Positions 1-9,989 of a DNA stretch of 64,000 nucleotides are shown here, one piece after another. The stretch covers positions 17,496,939 to 17,560,938 of the forward strand of contig CM064681.1 of the NCBI GenBank assembly GCA_032717465.1, given 5' to 3'. Every line of letters starts with the position of its first letter. Position 1 is the first letter of the stretch. Source of the DNA: Coenobita brevimanus (lineage: Eukaryota; Arthropoda; Malacostraca; Decapoda; Coenobitidae). Under the pieces are notes generated by a model. It was not told the origin of the DNA, searched no databases, and was given only the letters and a program-made list of their open reading frames with translations. The translations under genes and the position numbers were made by a program.

Positions 1-245
1 ACGCTAACCATCCACTCACTCGATGTAGTGCTGCTCTCGGGTGACTGCCTTTTTCTCTCTTTCTTCCACCTTTCCTTCCTTTCTCTGCTGTCCTTCTTTC
101 CTTTATTCTTTCCTCTTCCTTCTGTCTATAGGTGACTCTACACAGAATGACAAGCCAAACTGTTTCCCGTACACCAGAAAACCATTTACAACGCTGGGTG
201 GTAACCATATAACCAAATTATGGAGCCTGGTGGTTTAGTGGGTAA
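1..245 (+). repeat. dispersed repeat, copy 1
   Basis: This block resembles 10137-10390. Both begin with a segment around CACTCNNTTGATGTANTGCTG, continue through a pyrimidine-rich tract, and carry GTGACAAGCCAAA followed by a GCTGGGTG segment and CCATATNACCA. Two diverged copies 10 kb apart show that it is a dispersed repeat. I cannot assign a class: no coding capacity, inverted ends or tRNA-like boxes are evident. The small ORF in it is only the pyrimidine tract read through. The left edge may be cut by the window. Confidence 0.5.
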
Positions 246-1079
246 CTAATGTACACCAATCGGATTGAGCCTGGACAGGTTTATATCCAAGGGATGGTTG
301 AAGTTTATTGCTCACATAATGCAACTCAGGGATGAGTGAGTGTATACTGTATATATATCTTGGATTATCTAATGCCTGCACTAAGAAAAGTCAGAAAGGG
401 AAAATTATTTTCAATAAATTACGAAACTCAATGACCTTAATAAAGTTTGTTTCCTTCTACGTCCAGATGTGAAAATTTCATATGGACTGTGTAAATAGAC
501 GATTAATGTGTGTTTTGAATATCGAAAAATATTTCATTCCTTGGGCAACGAAAAGACATTTTTAGGCAATAACTCTCAGGCGTGGCAAAAACGCATACAT
601 TAAAAATAATCTTTTTATTTTCTTGCTATTTGACGATAGTTCAAGGAACTTTGGTGTAAAAGTGTAAATGAAGACAATATCTTTATTTTCAGTATGAAAT
701 GACTCCCATAAGCTGAATAAAATCATTTGGTGATAGCAAAATCATTTAAGATAGTGTCAAGTTGTTTGGGTAAACAAGTTCACCCCTCTCTCCTTTCCGA
801 ACAATTGCGCAACTTTTGTGCGCGGAATAACTGTCGTAGTAAATTGGTTAGGGATGCACTGGACTTTTTTTTTTTTCCTTTTTCCAGGGTCATCTGAGAA
901 TAAATCAATGTGTGTTGTAAAACTACGAACACTGAAATATCCTTTTAATGAAACTTTGCAAATTCAGCGATTGAAGTCCAGCAGTCCAGACTGATGCTCT
1001 CTTTAGGTGTATATTGGCCATGCTACTGACGGTTTTGTAAGTGTGATGTGTATGGCAGGGTGTTTAGAGTTTGATAGCG

Positions 1080-1081
<2 letters not shown>
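246..1081. other. unassigned noncoding stretch
   Basis: AT-rich sequence without a credible ORF, splice-site pair, RNA gene or repeat boundary that I can recognise. Confidence 0.5.

Positions 1082-1167
<86 letters not shown>
1082..1167. repeat. (TG)n microsatellite
   Basis: An uninterrupted TG dinucleotide run of about 86 bp. It produces an artefactual cysteine-valine ORF at 1007-1228 that is not a gene. Confidence 0.97.
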
Positions 1168-1170
<3 letters not shown>

Positions 1171-1969
1171 AGCCCCTTTCATCCTAGGACGTCATTTTGC
1201 AATGATCTTGCTATCTAAAGACGATTAATTACGTTTAAAATATTTTTACTGAAAGATACCACCTTTACTAATTCCTCTTTTACTGAGGTCTTTCAGTAAA
1301 TAATATGGTCGACTGGCAGCTGCAAGAAAAAGCTAAAGTATTCTATTACCAAAACGAAAAAGTTAACAACTGCTTAGATGAAGCCATGAGTAACATGATA
1401 TTAAAACTATTGTAATTCCCGTGACTTTTAAGCGCTGTTATTTCAACTGGCAATTAACGACAATAACTATGTCATGATGGCACTTACACAGTGCGGATCT
1501 TGCTACGATGCTAGCTAATGGTAGCATCACCTTTCTGCTTTGCTTCCACAGTCACTTATGTCGGTGATAATAATGGATGCATGAATCTAATGTTAGCTTC
1601 CTGGCTACCCACTAAAACTCATGATGGGGATCATTTTTGTTCAGATGCAAACAGACAGACTGTAAATGCAGTCCAACAGGCATACAGTACAAGTTAGTTG
1701 AAAATTATTAAACCCATAAATTAATACTCTAAATAAATAATCGTTGGTAACTGCTAACATTATTTGACTCTAAAGACAGTTTTCAATCATGTCAATCCCC
1801 TTCAGTACGGAGACTTCTATTATTCCTGCTAACGCGAGACTGTTGTATTCAGCTTACGAAATACTTTCACTCTCGTTATCTCTAGTGTAATTGGGTTTTT
1901 AACCTAAAAAAAAAAAAAAAAAAGTGTACTATGAATCTATTTAGTTGGTGAATAGATTTAAGAGTTTCC
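1168..1969. other. unassigned noncoding stretch
   Basis: AT-rich sequence with a poly-A run near 1905-1923. I recognise no gene or element boundary. Confidence 0.5.
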
Positions 1970-2995
1970 TAGGGGTGTAAAGAATGGACCAGAAGAATGC
2001 TATATGCTGTGTGAAAAGTTAATTGAGGAAGTTTCGGTTAGTAATGAGTCGCGTCAGGACTCGATGCTGAATCCACTGTCGTTTACGGGTCTGTTAAGAC
2101 ACTGTCAAGAAAGTTGGAGGGAAGCTATCCAGGAAGCTCTCGTATGCTAATGATTTTGTTTTCAATGCTGAAAGCGTGCAGAAGGCCAGAGAGAAATTCG
2201 AAAAGTGGAGTGATGAGGTGGAAGCAACGAAACTCAGTGTTAATGCTGTTAACACGAAGGCAATGATCGGTGAGTGTGAGCGCAGTAATATCGTGGAATA
2301 TGATGTAAGGCCATTTTAAGTGCCGTGAAAGGAGTTAGGAGAAATTATATTTTGTATATAAACTGTGAATGATTGCTCCATGAGAGAAGTAAAGGTCCCA
2401 GAAATTAACTGAACGATGTGAAATTTTTTCAGTGTGATATATGCAGGAGTGTTCTAAAAATGCAGACGACATACTCGCAGGAAAATGTGTTTTGATGTTT
2501 GCGGTGACAGTCGATTGGAATGCGTGGAGGAGTTCTACTAACTGGGGTAGGAGGCGGAGCACAGACTACAGTAGACCCATTACTAGAATAAGAAGTGGAT
2601 GAGAGAAGTCTAGAATAAATAGGCAACCTAGTGACAATGAAGGGTCTCTCATTACTTCTTAGGGGTATTCTCCACACATAATTTGTGAGATACGGTATGT
2701 TGTATGGCAGTAAGACTTGACCAGTGAGAGAATATGGTACAAATATGTTGCGTCGGATGTGACAAAACTGAATATAGTGCACTTCTAGAATATTAGACAA
2801 AAGTGGTAATAATGAAGTAATGGCAATCAGAAGGATTAGATGATCTGAACATGTTAAGTGCTGGCTGAGGAGGTTTTAGAGATGTAGGGAGAAGAATGCC
2901 CAGTGGTAGGCAGAGGAAGACATGGGATGCGGTCCTGCGTGAACTTCGAGATAGAAGACCGTGAAGGGAAATGGCTAAGGGTCATGACACATGAA
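1970..2995 (+). pseudogene. decayed LINE reverse transcriptase fragment
   Basis: No long ORF survives, but translation in pieces gives a reverse-transcriptase signature. YANDFV at 2143-2160 stands where YADD is expected, followed by an in-frame segment with EKWSDEVEATKLSVN, the usual region after the catalytic aspartates in RTE-type LINEs. Further down, fragments read VRYGMLYGSKT and a segment like the C-terminal RWFGHV...GRGRPKKTW block of such elements (around 2690-2960). Stops and frameshifts are frequent, so this is an old, dead copy. It differs clearly from LINE families A, B and C. Assignment to an RTE-like clade is inference. Confidence 0.55.
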
Positions 2996-4327
2996 AAAGA
3001 TCTGCACATACAGCAATAGCATTATCCGTGGACTCAAAACGTTAAATAAAGAAATATTCATACTACCTCCATGTCACGAATCAAATTTGCAACATTTTCC
3101 TTTTGTGAGAAACCATGAACTATTAGTGGAAAACTCACTGTGTATCGTTCAGTTAACCGTTTCTCTCTCCATTTCGATGGTATACTTTTTTCAAAACATT
3201 CGTCACTGTTTCAAAAGTGACCGTTCTAATGCACGTCATTAAGTGCTCTACTGAGCGATATTATTGTTTCTATATTGTTCGCCCTTGCTTGCCTCAACCA
3301 TTGGCCACGCCTTCTTCCGGCTGGCCTGGGCATCCTACCCCACACATAGAATTTGAATCAGACTTTCATATGTCGCAACGGAGTGTGGTTCTGTGTTCCA
3401 GTAGTGAGAGTGAGAGAGGTCTTCTAGCATCAAAACTCCACTAGACTACAGGTCTCCAGGCTCCCACCCTTCCTTGGTGATACGCTACATTGACCAGTAT
3501 TTCCTTATCGTATTTTCCTAGGTTTAAGAGTTTAGCTTCTGAGTGAGCAAGTGAGTGCGATCTCTTTATTTTGAATTCATTTTGAACTGTAACGTTAAAT
3601 TTATTTCTTTGTAATCAATAAATTTAACAGTTCTTTTTCTTTGAGCTTAATATAATGTAAACTCGTGTTTCATTTCTCCATAATTAAGCTTATTTCCCTT
3701 ATAGCTCCTAGCTTGCATAAACGCTTTGCTATTCATAACTGGTACTTAGGCCAGTCTTGTTGTATTAAGCTTAAAATCCTTTGTGCCTTCTAGGAGTTAA
3801 CGCATCAGCAAGAATCTGATATTATTAATAGAATTAGTTATTTATTGTCAGGGGTGAAGTCACCTTCTCCAGAGGCTAACAGTACTAATAAACAGCAATT
3901 TTGAGTAATTAGTCTCTGCTGTGTACTGCTGAAAAAGTTTATAAATTCTCGTTCTGAGAGAATCAGCGAAGCGAGCCGGAATAAAGTAATCATTGCTTGA
4001 TTTAGCAAGACAATTCATTGTCTCTGCTCTTCAGCAATTATTGAACAATATCATTTAAATATTGCATTTATTTTAAAAACCCCGTGACACTCCAAACTAT
4101 CTTATTAAATAACTCTGACACAGCGGTCTAGTTACAGTTAACCTCACTAGGATGCCGGGCACTAACTTTTAACTGGTACTGTCATACGATTTTACTCAGC
4201 ATAGAAAAGCTGTCTAGTAGTGATGGGAGTTAATTTTAGTCCATACCGAAATCCTGTATTTTGAAAGGTGTCGAGTGACCTGAATATAGAAATATAGATA
4301 AATAAATTCTATAGATAAATAAATTCT
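2996..4327. other. unassigned AT-rich stretch
   Basis: No gene is recognisable. There is an AATAAA at about 3616 and a segment ending CCCCGTGACA near 4080-4089, which together could be the remains of an LTR. No second copy is visible, so I leave it unassigned. Confidence 0.4.
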
Positions 4328-4402
4328 ACCTCCCTGGGGAGGGGGGGGGATAGAATACTTCACCAGTATTCCCTGCTTGTCGTAAGAGGTGACTAAAAGG
4401 GA
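4328..4402 (+). other. LINE 5' structured module (family A)
   Basis: This 75-bp block at the 5' edge of LINE family A aligns with the 5' edge of LINE family B at 14102-14176. Both carry CTGGGG, then GAATACT, then CCAGTAT, then CCTGCTTGTCGTAA followed by AGG and GACTAAAAGGG. It can fold into two hairpins: CTGG/CCAG, and TCCCT/AGGGA enclosing GTC/GAC. The GTCG stem partner is TGAC here and CGAC in family B, so pairing is kept by a G-U/G-C exchange. Confidence 0.65.
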
Positions 4403-4573
4403 CACTTTTATCTACCGGTACATTTTTTTTGCTCTCGTTCTTTCCCTTGTACTTTGTCTGTCCAAACCCTCTGCATTTAACTTTCATTTAGTTATTTTCC
4501 TCTCTCCACAGTCTGATTCCTGCGAGCCACTGGCATTGGCTCCAGGGTAAAATATTTTTCTGCCTAAGAAATC

Positions 4574-5372
4574 TTGATGGACTCCGGTTATGAAGCAATG
4601 GTCCTCAGTTCCGTGCAGCCCTTAAGTGGGCAGGGGATGCTAAGAATCCCACGGTGTACGAATAAGTTTATACATCCAAAAAGAACCATAAGAATAGGAA
4701 ACTTGAATGTTCGAACTCTCAATCAGGCTGGTAAAAAGGAAGAACTTAGTTCAGCGTTCAAGGAATACAAGATGGATATTTGTGCTCTTACAGAAACGAG
4801 GTTGCTTGGAGTTGATAAAATGAATGTGGAAGATGGTATTACTTTGTTGGTTTCTGGTAGGAGTGATGGAAATCATTACCAAGGAGTAGGCTTACTGCTG
4901 AGTAGAGATGCTTGCAAGGCATGAGTTTGAACCAATTAATGAGCGCTTGCTTTATGCTCGTTTAAAATCTGACCATGGTAATATCAGTATGGTTGTAGGG
5001 TACCCTCCGACAAATGAGGCTGCTGATGAAATGAAGGATGACTTTTATGAGAAGCTGCAGGATGTAGTGAATAGAGTGGCAAGACATGATGTGTTAGTTT
5101 GTATTGGTGATTTTAATGCGATTGTTGGCAGTAGTAGGGATGGCTTTGAAGATTGTATGGGTAAGGAGGGTGTTGGCATAAGAAACGAAAATGGGGTGCG
5201 ATTTGGAAGCTTTTGTTTGGCAAATGACCTTATAATTGGTGGAACTGTCTTTGAGCATAGAAAAATACATAAGACTACTTGGATTTCACTATGTGGTAAA
5301 TATTGTAACCAGATTGACCACATTGCAATTAGCAGAAGGCATAGGAGTTATTTGCTTAAGATGTTTGCGTAA
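4574..5372 (+). pseudogene. LINE-A endonuclease domain (frameshifted)
   Basis: This encodes the N-terminal exonuclease-endonuclease-phosphatase domain that nicks the target DNA. Two ORFs (4574-4924 and 4908-5372) lie in different frames and overlap, showing a frameshift near 4910. Motifs in order are GNLNVRTL, a catalytic-type TETRL, IGDFNAIVG at about 5104, and QIDHIAI at about 5311 near the usual SDH position. A second frameshift near 5370 separates it from the linker. ATG 4574 is the first in frame after the 5' module. Confidence 0.8.
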
Positions 5373-5410
5373 GGAAGAGAGCAGATATAGGTAGTGATCA
5401 TCAACTTGTT

Positions 5411-7622
5411 GTGTCAAAGATTAAAATAAAACTTAAGAGAAACGTTAATGGTAATTGTACAGGAGGTAATAATTATGATTTGGATGAGCTGAGGAGTGAT
5501 GAGAACACGAAGGAAAAGTTTCGGTGGGAATGTAGGAACAGGTTTCTAGTCCTGCAGACTTTGATGGAATCTGAAGACAATGATATCAATCAAATGTGGA
5601 GAGAGGTAAAAGAGGTTTTGCATGAGAGTGCTAAGGTTCCTATTAAGAAAAAGGGAAAAGCGAGAAGGAAAAAGTGGATGTCAGATGAAACATGGAATGC
5701 AATTCAGAAATGGAAAGAGGCGAAGTTAAGAAGTGAAGAACAATACGTTGATGGCCAGGTTGTTGAAGTACTTAGAGCAAAGTACTGGAGTTTACATTCT
5801 GAAGTAAAAAGACTCGTTAGACGTGATAAGAGGAGGCTATATGATGAAAAGGCAAAAGAGACAGAAATTAAATTATGTAAAAATGACGGTCAGAGCAAAA
5901 GAGCAGCGTATCAGGCCATAAAGGAGTTAACTGGGACTGAAAAGAGAAGGAAGGAAATACCTGTACGTGGATAGAAATGGTAATTTGATGACTAAAGATT
6001 TGGATATAAAAGGAAGGTGGAAAGAGCATTTTGAATTTGGTCTAAATAGACCAATCGCAGCTGAAGAGGACATTTTGCCAGCCGAGAGAGATTTGCAGAT
6101 AGAAGCAGAGGATATAACCTCGGAAGAGGTAGCAAAATCTATAAAGGAGTTAAAGAATTTTAAGCCCCCAGGAGAGGATGGAATATTTCCTGAAATGCTT
6201 AAGGTGGAAAATGATGAGTTGATGAATGTGCTTTTGAAACTTTTTAATGTGGCTTCGGATTATGGAGGAATTCCAGAAGAGTGGAAAAATGGAGTGATTA
6301 TAAAAATACCAAAAAAGGGAGATTTGTGTGTGGCAATTGGAGGGGGATAACTTTGACACCTGTAGTTGCAAAAGTCTTTTCCAAAATCTTGTTGAACAGA
6401 ATAGGCTAGTAATTGATAAAATTTTAAGAGAAGAGCAAGCGGGATTTAGAGAGGGTCGAGGTTGTAATGATCAGATTTTTAACGTAAGGCATCTAATGCA
6501 ACAAGCTAATGAGATGAAAATGCCACTTAGTATGTGTTTTGTGGATTTTGAAAAGGCGTTTGATAGTGTTTCACGTGGAGCTATGTTGAAAATTATGAGA
6601 TTCTATGGTATACCAGAAAAGTTTGTAAATATTATTAGAAGCCTGCATGAAGGTACTTTTTGTAAGGTAATGGTGGGTGGTTCTTTGAGTGATTCATTTG
6701 AAGTTAGGTCAGGAATGATTCAAGGAGGAGTTCTTTTGCCACTGCTGTTTGTTTTGGTTATGGATTATGTTATGAGAAAGGTTGTAAGGAGAACAGGTGC
6801 AGGAATTAACTGGAAAGATAATAAGAAGCTGATGGATTTGGACTATGCTGATGATATTGTACTGATTTGCGGAAGTATTTACGAGATGCAGAGGGTGCTT
6901 GATTGTCTGGTGGAGGAAGGAGAAAAAGTGGGATTGGTAATAAATAGTGGAAAGACTGAAATTATTAATATGAACGTGGAGAACCAAATTGATTGTGTAA
7001 TTGGGAATAATGTTGTGAAGAATGTAGAAAACTTTAAATATCTGGGAACGATTCAATCATCTAATGGATCATTAAACAATGAAATTGAGGAGAGGATTAG
7101 ACAGGCTTGGCGAGCTGTTGTAATGTTGAAATCTGTTTGGAATAATAATATGCTTTCGGTACATACTAAAGTGAAAATTTACAAGTCCATGGTTAGACCC
7201 ATTTTAATTTACGAGCATGAGTCATGGTACAGTACAATTGCAACAGATCAGAAAGTATTAGGATTTGAGAATAAAATACTGAGAAGGATTCTTGGGGTAA
7301 AGTGGCAAGACAGAGTTACAAATGAAAGAGTAAGAGATATTACGAGAGTGAAACCAGTTAATGAATATGCAAGACTGTCTCACTGAAAGTGGCTGGGGCA
7401 CATATACAGAAAAGAGGGCAGTTTAATACAGATGTGCCAGAGTGGACTGCTAGAGGAAGGAGATGTAGAGGTAGGCCGAGGGAAACCTGGTTGAGGACAA
7501 TGAAAAGAGAAGCAGGAGAGGAGTGTTGGTGGGACCTGAAGGAGATGACAAGAGACAAATATTGGTGGAGAGAGTTCATCGAGGCCCTATGCATCCCGTG
7601 GGGTGCCACAGGAAATTATTGA
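5411..7622 (+). pseudogene. LINE-A reverse transcriptase (frameshifted)
   Basis: The RT portion is split over ORFs at 5411-5974, 5967-6350, 6328-7386 and 7389-7622 by three frameshifts and a TGA at 7384-7386. Visible blocks include KPPGEDGIFPEML, EEQAGFREGRGCNDQIF, FVDFEKAFDSV, the catalytic LDYADDIVLI at about 6837-6866, NFKYLGTI, and a C-terminal WLGHIY...RGRPRETW segment. The order and spacing are normal for RTE-like polymerases. Without repair of these breaks no enzyme can be made, so the copy is a fossil. Confidence 0.85.
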
Positions 7623-7648
7623 TTGATTGATTGATCTACCTATCTATG

Positions 7649-7742
<94 letters not shown>

Positions 7743-7774
7743 ACAGGAAATTATTGATTGATTGATTGATCTAC

Positions 7775-7850
<76 letters not shown>
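7600..7850 (+). repeat. duplicated LINE-A tail with (CT)n and (AT)n tracts
   Basis: The LINE-A terminus GCCACAGGAAATTATTGATT plus its (GATT)n tail and CTACCTATCT occurs twice, near 7606-7650 and 7740-7780. Each copy is followed by a long (CT)n run (7650-7690 and 7778-7822) and an (AT)n run (7691-7739 and 7823-7850). The unit of about 135 bp is a tandem duplication of tail plus microsatellite. Confidence 0.85.
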
Positions 7851-7851
<1 letters not shown>

Positions 7852-7853
<2 letters not shown>

Positions 7854-9151
7854 GTACGATGGGGGAATTGTGATAGTGCGAGGTAATTGTGATATTTTTT
7901 GACAACTGCTAAAAAATATTCATAATAAATTTATTTTCGTTTTTAGGCCAAAATGTGTGGTATTCATTTTTCTTTGTTTCCAAATTTTGCACGTTCTCAG
8001 GTATTTAAAATTCTTCCACATTCAGAGTAGAGTGCTCATAGGAAGAAAGTGTTGAAATAAAAATTTTAGCCACTGACGAGTACTTGAAACAAGATTGGGT
8101 ACCAGTCAGAGTCCACTTGGGGGATCATCTTTATTTTCTCACCAGGAACTGCAAATATCACAAGGTAAATGTGTGTTGAATTTCAATGTAATCCATTAGC
8201 AACTTTTTTTAAAATAATATAAGTTGACGGTTGGGGTAATTGTGACATCATGGCTATTTTAAATGTAAACTTGTTATTGGAGCAATGTTAATAATGATAT
8301 GCAGACACTTTCATCATAACTAATGAGTATTGTATAAATCTTTGACAGAACCATGCCCAGTACCTATACTTCAGTAAGAGGAGCCCAGAGGCTGCTATAC
8401 ACGGAGGAGACAGTGGCCAAGGCATCGCACGGAATGCCTATAAGCGAGCCGCAACAAAATACAAGTTACCATACAGTTCTCTGCATGCTAGAATCAGTGG
8501 GCGTTCATTGGAGCATGGCAATGCTGGCAGGAAAACAGACTTAAATGTTTCTGAGGAACTTGTCATTGCGCAGAGCATTGTAGCTTCGAGTGACTACGGA
8601 TATGCGTTCGATTTGCTAGAGCTACGCCATTTTGTCAAGGCCTACATCAAGAAAAGTGGAACTGAAGTACCACAGTTTGTCAATGGTATGCCACTGATTA
8701 TCAAGGCCAAACTCATTTTCAAAACCCAATTTGCTGGCCTGTTGATGTGTTAAAAACTCAAGAATCAGTAATGGTACTTTTTATCTACAATTGCCATTTT
8801 GGTTTAAGGATAAATGTTGTTTTTTCTTTCACTGGATTCAGCTTGAATCTACCCAATTTACCTTTAAATCAGTTAAGGTTAAGTTTTATTTACACATGCC
8901 AATATTTTATAAGGAAATATAAGAGATTTTTGATAAGTATCACATAAACCACAAAGCCTGGGGTAATTGTAGTAGCTTTGTCCACTTGAGTTGTGCAGAC
9001 TAATTCTACTTTATATAGATTTTACAGCATACACCATGAAGACTGATTGTTACTCTTCATTTTAAACCAATAAAGGGTTTGAAAACAACATCTTGGTATA
9101 AGGCACCTTCAGTTTTGTTTTAAAATGTGTCACTATTTCCCCATTGTACGG
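7852..9151 (+). mobile_element. 1.3-kb pogo-like TIR transposon
   Basis: The ends are inverted: CCGTACGATGGGG on the left and, read from the right end inward, CCGTACAATGGGG. TA flanks both sides (7850-7851 and 9152-9153), the duplication used by the Tc1/mariner/pogo superfamily. Inside is only the N-terminal part of a pogo-like transposase, so this is an internally deleted, nonautonomous derivative. A motif like GGGGTAATTGTGA recurs at 7861, 8234 and 8960, suggesting subterminal binding repeats. It sits between the LINE-A tail microsatellite and a LINE-B 3' end. Confidence 0.75.
8353..8730 (+). pseudogene. pogo-like transposase N-terminus
   Basis: ATG 8353 opens with a segment in the style of pogo/CENP-B-like transposases (MPSTYTS...YTEETVAKA). 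It then needs a frameshift near 8435 to continue as NAYKRAATKYKLPYSSLHAR and a following helix-turn-helix with DLLELRHFVKAYI and VPQFVNGMP. This order matches the two-part DNA-binding region (psq plus CENP-B type HTH) of pogo transposases. The catalytic DDE part is missing; the frame ends within the element. The identification rests on motif resemblance seen by eye. Confidence 0.6.
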
Positions 9152-9164
9152 TATCTATATCTAT

Positions 9165-9549
<385 letters not shown>

Positions 9550-9907
9550 TCTCATCTTTGGGAAATGTTATAAGATCAAGATATAAACCAGCGTTAAAGA
9601 TAATCTCTTTATTCTCAGGAACTTTTCGACTGAGAATAATTTAACCAAAAAACGACCAGAAGCCGCTTTATAGTTTACTAACCTGTCTGGAAGATGCATG
9701 AGTGTAATAAAAATCTTTTTGTCTTTAGACAGTTTACCCATTTCACACGGTGACATCGCTACCTTAGAATAAAAGACATCAGGTTATAAAATAGACACAA
9801 AAATGTCCCTTTTTAAATCTTCTATAAAAGTGGCCACCCCTAAGCTGAGTAAATTGCGTCACTCTCCACAGTCTCTGCTGAAAGGTTCTAGATAGCCTTG
9901 CACCACG
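9550..9907. other. region just upstream of the receptor start codon
   Basis: This stretch must contain the 5' UTR and probably the core promoter of the receptor gene if exon 1 is right. I see no convincing TATA box; GCGTCACTCTCCACAGTC at about 9853-9870 could be an initiator-like region. No other feature is recognisable. Confidence 0.35.
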
Positions 9908-9989
9908 ATGAGAATATCCGTGCCCCACGCCCTACTGCTGGTACTGCCCCTGTGTCCCGTCTACACAGTCCTCCTCCCACCTACATCAG
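9908..9989 (+). CDS. IR exon 1 (signal peptide)
   Basis: ATG 9908 opens a 27-codon exon with a hydrophobic stretch (ALLLVLPLCPVYTVLLPP), a good secretory signal. The donor is AG|GTCAGC, which is weak but leaves phase 1 and so fits exon 2 exactly. It is the least certain exon because it has no homologous motif beyond hydrophobicity. Confidence 0.7.

Larger units (their letters stand above)
4328..7670 (+). mobile_element. RTE-like non-LTR retrotransposon, family A
   Basis: A near full-length LINE carrying an apurinic-type endonuclease followed by a reverse transcriptase, with no ORF1 visible. It ends in a short 3' region and a (GATT)n tail at about 7617-7634, followed by microsatellite. The single EN-RT polyprotein, short 3' end and simple-repeat tail are typical of the RTE superfamily. 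The exact clade is not resolvable by eye. The reading frame is broken at least five times, so the copy is inactive. It lies upstream of the receptor gene. Confidence 0.85.

Noticed and set aside
1007..1228. Cysteine-valine repeat ORF
   Set aside because: It is only the translation of a (TG)n microsatellite.
3240..4095. Solo LTR
   Set aside because: AATAAA and a CCCCGTGACA end are suggestive, but no TG start, second copy or target duplication could be matched.
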